Shown in pieces: positions 6,608-8,880 of a stretch of DNA of 8,880 nt (its first letter is position 1; the number at the start of each line of letters is the position of its first letter). The notes beneath the pieces are model-generated. The model was not told where the DNA came from. It did not search any database and saw nothing but the letters and a program-made list of their open reading frames with translations. Where the stretch lies: contig JACCSI010000622.1 in the NCBI GenBank assembly GCA_013813075.1, positions 1 to 8,880 of the forward strand, written 5' to 3'. The position numbers and the translations under genes are program-made. This DNA comes from Acidobacteriota bacterium (lineage in GTDB: Bacteria > Acidobacteriota > Vicinamibacteria > Vicinamibacterales > UBA2999).

Positions 6608-7706
6608 CTTCGGCCTCTACCATGTCGGTGCGTGCTCGATCGCGGTCGTTACTGCTACGAGAGGGAAGCGGTGCGGGCGCGCCTGCCGGGTCGATTGGAC
6701 TGCCCGTCACCAGGCACTCGGCGAGGTAGATCTTGGCCTCGGCGTCGCTGCGCCCCAGCAATGCCTCGAGCGGCGATCGCGCCGGCATCGTCTCGACGCG
6801 ATGCTGCATCGAAGGGAACTTCCCGTCGTCGTCACGCGGCACGTAGCGGCACCAGAAGTCGAGATGCCAGTGCACGAACGTCCGCACCCGGGCAAGCCCG
6901 TGTTCGTCTTCGCCCCAGTGGTCACGCGCCAACGTCGCGTAGCGTCGGTACACCGCGACGCGCTCGTCAGCGGTGATGTCCCAGTAGCCGGCGCCGGCCT
7001 CCTTGAAGATCCACGGCTTGATTAACGCGGCCCGCGCCACCATGACCGCGGCACAACCCGAGCGTGCGCGTGCTGCGTCGATTTCATGGGGGAAGAGCAA
7101 GTCGCCGTTGCCGATCACTGGAATCGGCACCGCCGCAGTGATTTCGCCGATGGTGTCCCAGTCTGCGGCAAAGCGATAGCGTGCGTTACGAGTGCGGCCA
7201 TGAACGAAGAGGGCGGTGGCGCCACCATCGACGGCAGCCTGGGCCTGCTGAAGATAATTGCGGTTCTCGTCGTTCCACCCAAGCCGAATCTTCGCGGTCA
7301 CGGGAATGTTCGTGACCGCCGTCTTCATGGCCTCGACCAGGCGGCGGACCCGTCCGGGCTGGCGGCCGATCGACGCGCCAAGGCCGTTGCGCGTGAAGAA
7401 ATCGATCGGACATCCAAAGTTCATGTCGACGAAGTCCGCACCCCGCGATTCCACGAGCGCCGCTGCCCACGACGTCTCGTCGGGTTTGTTGCTCGCCAAC
7501 TGGACGCCAAAGCATGGTTCGCCGGGAAAGCGCCGAATCAGCGCGAACTCGCTGCTGCGCTTCTGCTTCAGACGCCGGGCCAGCGTCATCTCGCTGACCG
7601 TGATCGTGGCGCCGAGTTCCACGCAGAGTCGGCGGTAGGGCAGATTGGAGCCCTTGGTCATGGGGGCCATCACGACAGCGCCGTTGAGAACTTCCAGGAA
7701 ACCCAC
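6603..7706 (-). CDS. dus: tRNA-dihydrouridine synthase (Dus family, Dus3-like)
   Basis: This FMN enzyme reduces uridine to dihydrouridine in tRNA using NADPH, in the cytoplasm. From a GTG at 7706 it has 367 residues. AVVMAPMTKGSN (10-21) is the N-terminal flavin-barrel signature. MNFGCPIDF (95-103) carries the catalytic Cys99. K139 in TAKIRLGW, H169 and R171 in VHGRTR, and GNGD (199-202) are the expected FMN/substrate residues. The G-C-P-I-D-x-x-x-x-x-x-G stretch resembles eukaryotic Dus3 more than DusA/B/C. A GTG start is preferred over an in-frame ATG at 7790, because that ATG lies inside the divergent TraB-family gene, its extra 28 residues are not Dus-like, and a TAAGAT -10 with a TTCGCA -35 ends 7 bases before the GTG. 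The last 30 residues are Pro- and charge-rich and probably disordered. Which tRNA uridine is modified cannot be told from the sequence. Confidence 0.88.
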   Translation of the reverse strand: MGFLEVLNGAVVMAPMTKGSNLPYRRLCVELGATITVSEMTLARRLKQKRSSEFALIRRFPGEPCFGVQLASNKPDETSWAAALVESRGADFVDMNFGCPIDFFTRNGLGASIGRQPGRVRRLVEAMKTAVTNIPVTAKIRLGWNDENRNYLQQAQAAVDGGATALFVHGRTRNARYRFAADWDTIGEITAAVPIPVIGNGDLLFPHEIDAARARSGCAAVMVARAALIKPWIFKEAGAGYWDITADERVAVYRRYATLARDHWGEDEHGLARVRTFVHWHLDFWCRYVPRDDDGKFPSMQHRVETMPARSPLEALLGRSDAEAKIYLAECLVTGSPIDPAGAPAPLPSRSSNDRDRARTDMVEAEG

Positions 7707-7713
7707 CGGATGA

Positions 7714-7742
7714 ATCTTAGTGCTACGCTCGCTGGATGCGAA
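7714..7742 (-). promoter_or_regulatory. Putative promoter of the dus gene (TTCGCA, 17-base spacer, TAAGAT)
   Basis: On the minus strand TTCGCA (7742-7737, four of six matches to the -35 consensus) is followed by a 17-base spacer and TAAGAT (7719-7714). The start codon comes 7 bases later, so transcription would begin at or beside the GTG. The -35 lies inside the first codons of the divergent TraB-family gene. The flanking CTAAGATTC is identical to the one before the methyltransferase gene. Confidence 0.5.
7721..7729 (+). promoter_or_regulatory. Putative extended -10 of the TraB/GumN family gene
   Basis: TGC followed by TACGCT fits an extended -10 (TGn) element and ends 6 bases before the ATG at 7736. 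No -35 match is visible 17 bases upstream and there is no Shine-Dalgarno sequence. It overlaps the spacer of the opposing dus promoter, so the two may compete. Confidence 0.4.
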
Positions 7743-8614
7743 GGCTTGTCGTCTCCGTCTGTCTGGCAGGCGCGCTTGCGGTCGCGTCACCCGGGGCGCA
7801 AGCGCCGAAGAAAAATTTTCTCTGGACCGTGCGCGCGCCCGGTGCGCCGCCGACGTACCTGATGGGCTCGCTTCACGTGCTCACGCCCGAGTATTACCCA
7901 CTGAGCCCGGCAATTGAGCACGCATTCGCGCAAGCCAAAGTGCTGATTGCAGAAGTCGATCTCGACGAGATGACCAGTCCCGCGACCGCACTGTCGCTTG
8001 TCGGCAAGGCGACGCTGACTGAAGGTCGTACGCTCGGGCAGGTCATTTCCGCGGAGCTGTACGCCAAGGTTGTGGCACGGGCGGAAACGGCCGGACTCCC
8101 GGCAGCGGCCCTCCAGCGGATGAAACCATGGATGGCAGCGCTCGCGCTGACGACGCCCGCGCTGGCAGCGGCTGGGTTCAATGCGGATTTGGGTTTGGAC
8201 CGGCACTTCTCCGACCGGGCGAAGAAAGCCGGACTCGAACGCCGGGCCCTCGAAACGGTGGCATTTCAGATCGACCGTCTGGATCAAATGACGAGCGTGC
8301 AACAGGAAGCGATGCTGCGCTCGACCATCGACGACCTCGACACGCAGTTGACGAACGTCAGAACCATGGCCGACGCCTGGGCACGCGGAGACGCGCCCGC
8401 CCTTGAGGCACTTCTGCTCGGCGCGATGGCCTCTTCCCCCGAGCTCTATCAGCGGCTGTTGGTAGAACGGAACCAGTCATGGGTCGAACCGGTGGAGGTG
8501 TGTCTCAAGCAGAAGACGTCGTGTTTCGTCGTCGTGGGCGCCGCCCACCTGGTCGGGCCCGACAGCCTTGTCGCAATGCTGCGAAAGAAGGGCCACACGG
8601 TTGAGCAGCAGTAG
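7736..8614 (+). CDS. TraB/GumN family protein (Tiki-like putative metallopeptidase), exported
   Basis: The 292-residue protein has an N-terminal signal peptide (hydrophobic about 4-19, likely cleaved near Ala21-Ala23). The family hallmarks are two GxxH motifs: GSLH at 44-47, near the mature N-terminus in YLMGSLHVL, and GAAH at 268-271 in VVGAAHLVGPDSL. The GLDRHF segment (153-158), E173 in ALETV and R245 are further typical positions. This family is related to the eukaryotic Tiki Wnt-cleaving metalloproteases. Bacterial members are mostly uncharacterised, so protease activity is inferred from the motifs. C256 and C263 are close enough to form a disulfide, fitting an extracytoplasmic location. 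Its length is usual for the family. It diverges from the dus gene with 29 bases between starts, with no functional link visible. The permease gene begins 132 bases downstream, after a separate regulatory-looking region, so it is probably transcribed alone. Confidence 0.85.
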   Translation: MRRLVVSVCLAGALAVASPGAQAPKKNFLWTVRAPGAPPTYLMGSLHVLTPEYYPLSPAIEHAFAQAKVLIAEVDLDEMTSPATALSLVGKATLTEGRTLGQVISAELYAKVVARAETAGLPAAALQRMKPWMAALALTTPALAAAGFNADLGLDRHFSDRAKKAGLERRALETVAFQIDRLDQMTSVQQEAMLRSTIDDLDTQLTNVRTMADAWARGDAPALEALLLGAMASSPELYQRLLVERNQSWVEPVEVCLKQKTSCFVVVGAAHLVGPDSLVAMLRKKGHTVEQQ

Positions 8615-8641
8615 GCACTCTGTTCGCCCACGGGTCGCACC

Positions 8642-8657
8642 TGTCCGCGACCGGACA
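8642..8657. promoter_or_regulatory. Inverted repeat TGTCCG-CGAC-CGGACA between the TraB-family and permease genes
   Basis: A perfect 6-base inverted repeat with a 4-base spacer sits 27 bases after the TraB-family stop and 89 bases before the permease ATG. The 10-base half-site spacing suits a dimeric regulator (an operator). It could also be a hairpin terminator, but the sequence after it (TAAAGAC) has no T-run. No regulator gene is visible within the window. Confidence 0.4.
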
Positions 8658-8746
8658 TAAAGACGGGGAAACTGCGCTCGGGTTTAAGTTCCCAACGCGA
8701 AACCGGACCGCTGTTATGTGGCATAGCGTTTGGACGCCACCTCGCC

Positions 8747-8880
8747 ATGCCGTCCTACTTCCAGGATGTGTCGCAAGCCGTTCGCGGGCTCCGTAGGCGC
8801 CCCGGATTCCTGATTGCGGCCCTCCTGACGCTTGCCGTCGGTATCGGGGCCAATGTCACGGTCTTCAGCCTGGTCAACGC
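8747..8880 (+). CDS. ADOP-type ABC transporter permease (MacB/FtsX superfamily), partial N-terminus
   Basis: Only the first 44 complete codons are in the window; the gene runs off the right edge. The protein begins MPSYFQDVSQAVRGLRRRPG, followed by a hydrophobic helix (about 21-44) containing LTLAVGIGANVTVFSLVN. A short amphipathic, arginine-rich N-terminus followed by the A-x-G-I-G-A-N segment is the typical start of the MacB-like duplicated permeases of Acidobacteriota (ADOP family), usually about 800 residues long with two FtsX-type halves. These are inner-membrane proteins thought to work in MacB-type export, often without a neighbouring ATPase gene. No Shine-Dalgarno sequence precedes the ATG. 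The family call is strong for such a short stretch, but length and domain count cannot be seen. Confidence 0.8.
   Translation, partial: MPSYFQDVSQAVRGLRRRPGFLIAALLTLAVGIGANVTVFSLVN

Noticed and set aside
7707..7790. In-frame extension of the dus gene to an ATG at 7790
   Set aside because: It would overlap the first 55 bases of the TraB-family gene, the added residues are Arg-rich and not Dus-like, and a promoter match sits inside the extension just before the GTG at 7706.
7086..7862. Plus-strand 258-codon open frame opposite the dus gene
   Set aside because: It lies almost wholly antisense to a gene with clear catalytic motifs, recalls no family, and is expected from GC-rich codon structure.
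1..8880. Search for CRISPR arrays, insertion sequences, phage genes, toxin-antitoxin pairs or defence genes
   Set aside because: No regularly spaced repeats, terminal inverted repeats with transposase, tRNA or integrase were seen; all sizeable genes are ordinary chromosomal families.

Overview
This GC-rich window looks like chromosomal DNA from an acidobacterium, probably of the Vicinamibacteria type. The case rests on three things. A gene entering at the right edge has the N-terminus typical of the duplicated permeases (ADOP) that are abundant in Acidobacteriota. There are several secreted hydrolases with TolB-like or S41 domains. Most genes have a -10-like hexamer 6 to 8 bases before the start codon instead of a Shine-Dalgarno sequence, which suggests leaderless transcripts. 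No rRNA, tRNA, CRISPR array, insertion sequence or phage gene was seen.

Layout. Bases 1-387 (minus strand) hold the N-terminal part of a twin-arginine-exported gluconate 2-dehydrogenase subunit 3-like protein that runs off the left edge. A 301-base intergenic stretch (388-688) follows. Two plus-strand genes for secreted proteins come next: a PDZ/S41 serine peptidase (689-1978) and an 843-residue protein with a six-motif TolB-like propeller joined to a CehA/McbA-type metallohydrolase domain (2063-4594). A class I SAM-dependent O-methyltransferase (4644-5681, minus) faces the latter tail to tail. A non-standard Fpg/Nei DNA glycosylase (5697-6596, plus) starts only 15 bases from the methyltransferase start. 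A Dus3-like tRNA-dihydrouridine synthase (6603-7706, minus) converges on the glycosylase with 6 bases between stop codons. A TraB/GumN family protein (7736-8614, plus) diverges from the dus gene with 29 bases between starts. The ADOP-type permease begins at 8747.

How the genes relate. There is no obvious single pathway. The left half encodes exported proteins: an oxidoreductase subunit, a protease and a metallohydrolase. The middle holds nucleic-acid maintenance genes (DNA glycosylase, tRNA modification) and a methyltransferase. The right end returns to envelope proteins. The strongest structural signals are regulatory. The nine bases GAATCTTAG recur in both compact divergent promoter regions, each time 6 to 7 bases before a minus-strand start. 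A perfect hairpin carries the two convergent stop codons of the glycosylase and dus genes in its two arms. A TGTCCG/CGGACA palindrome precedes the permease gene. I did not find an obviously new multi-gene system. The best candidates for follow-up are the propeller-metallohydrolase fusion with altered metal-site motifs and the glycosylase that lacks the usual zinc-finger arginine.
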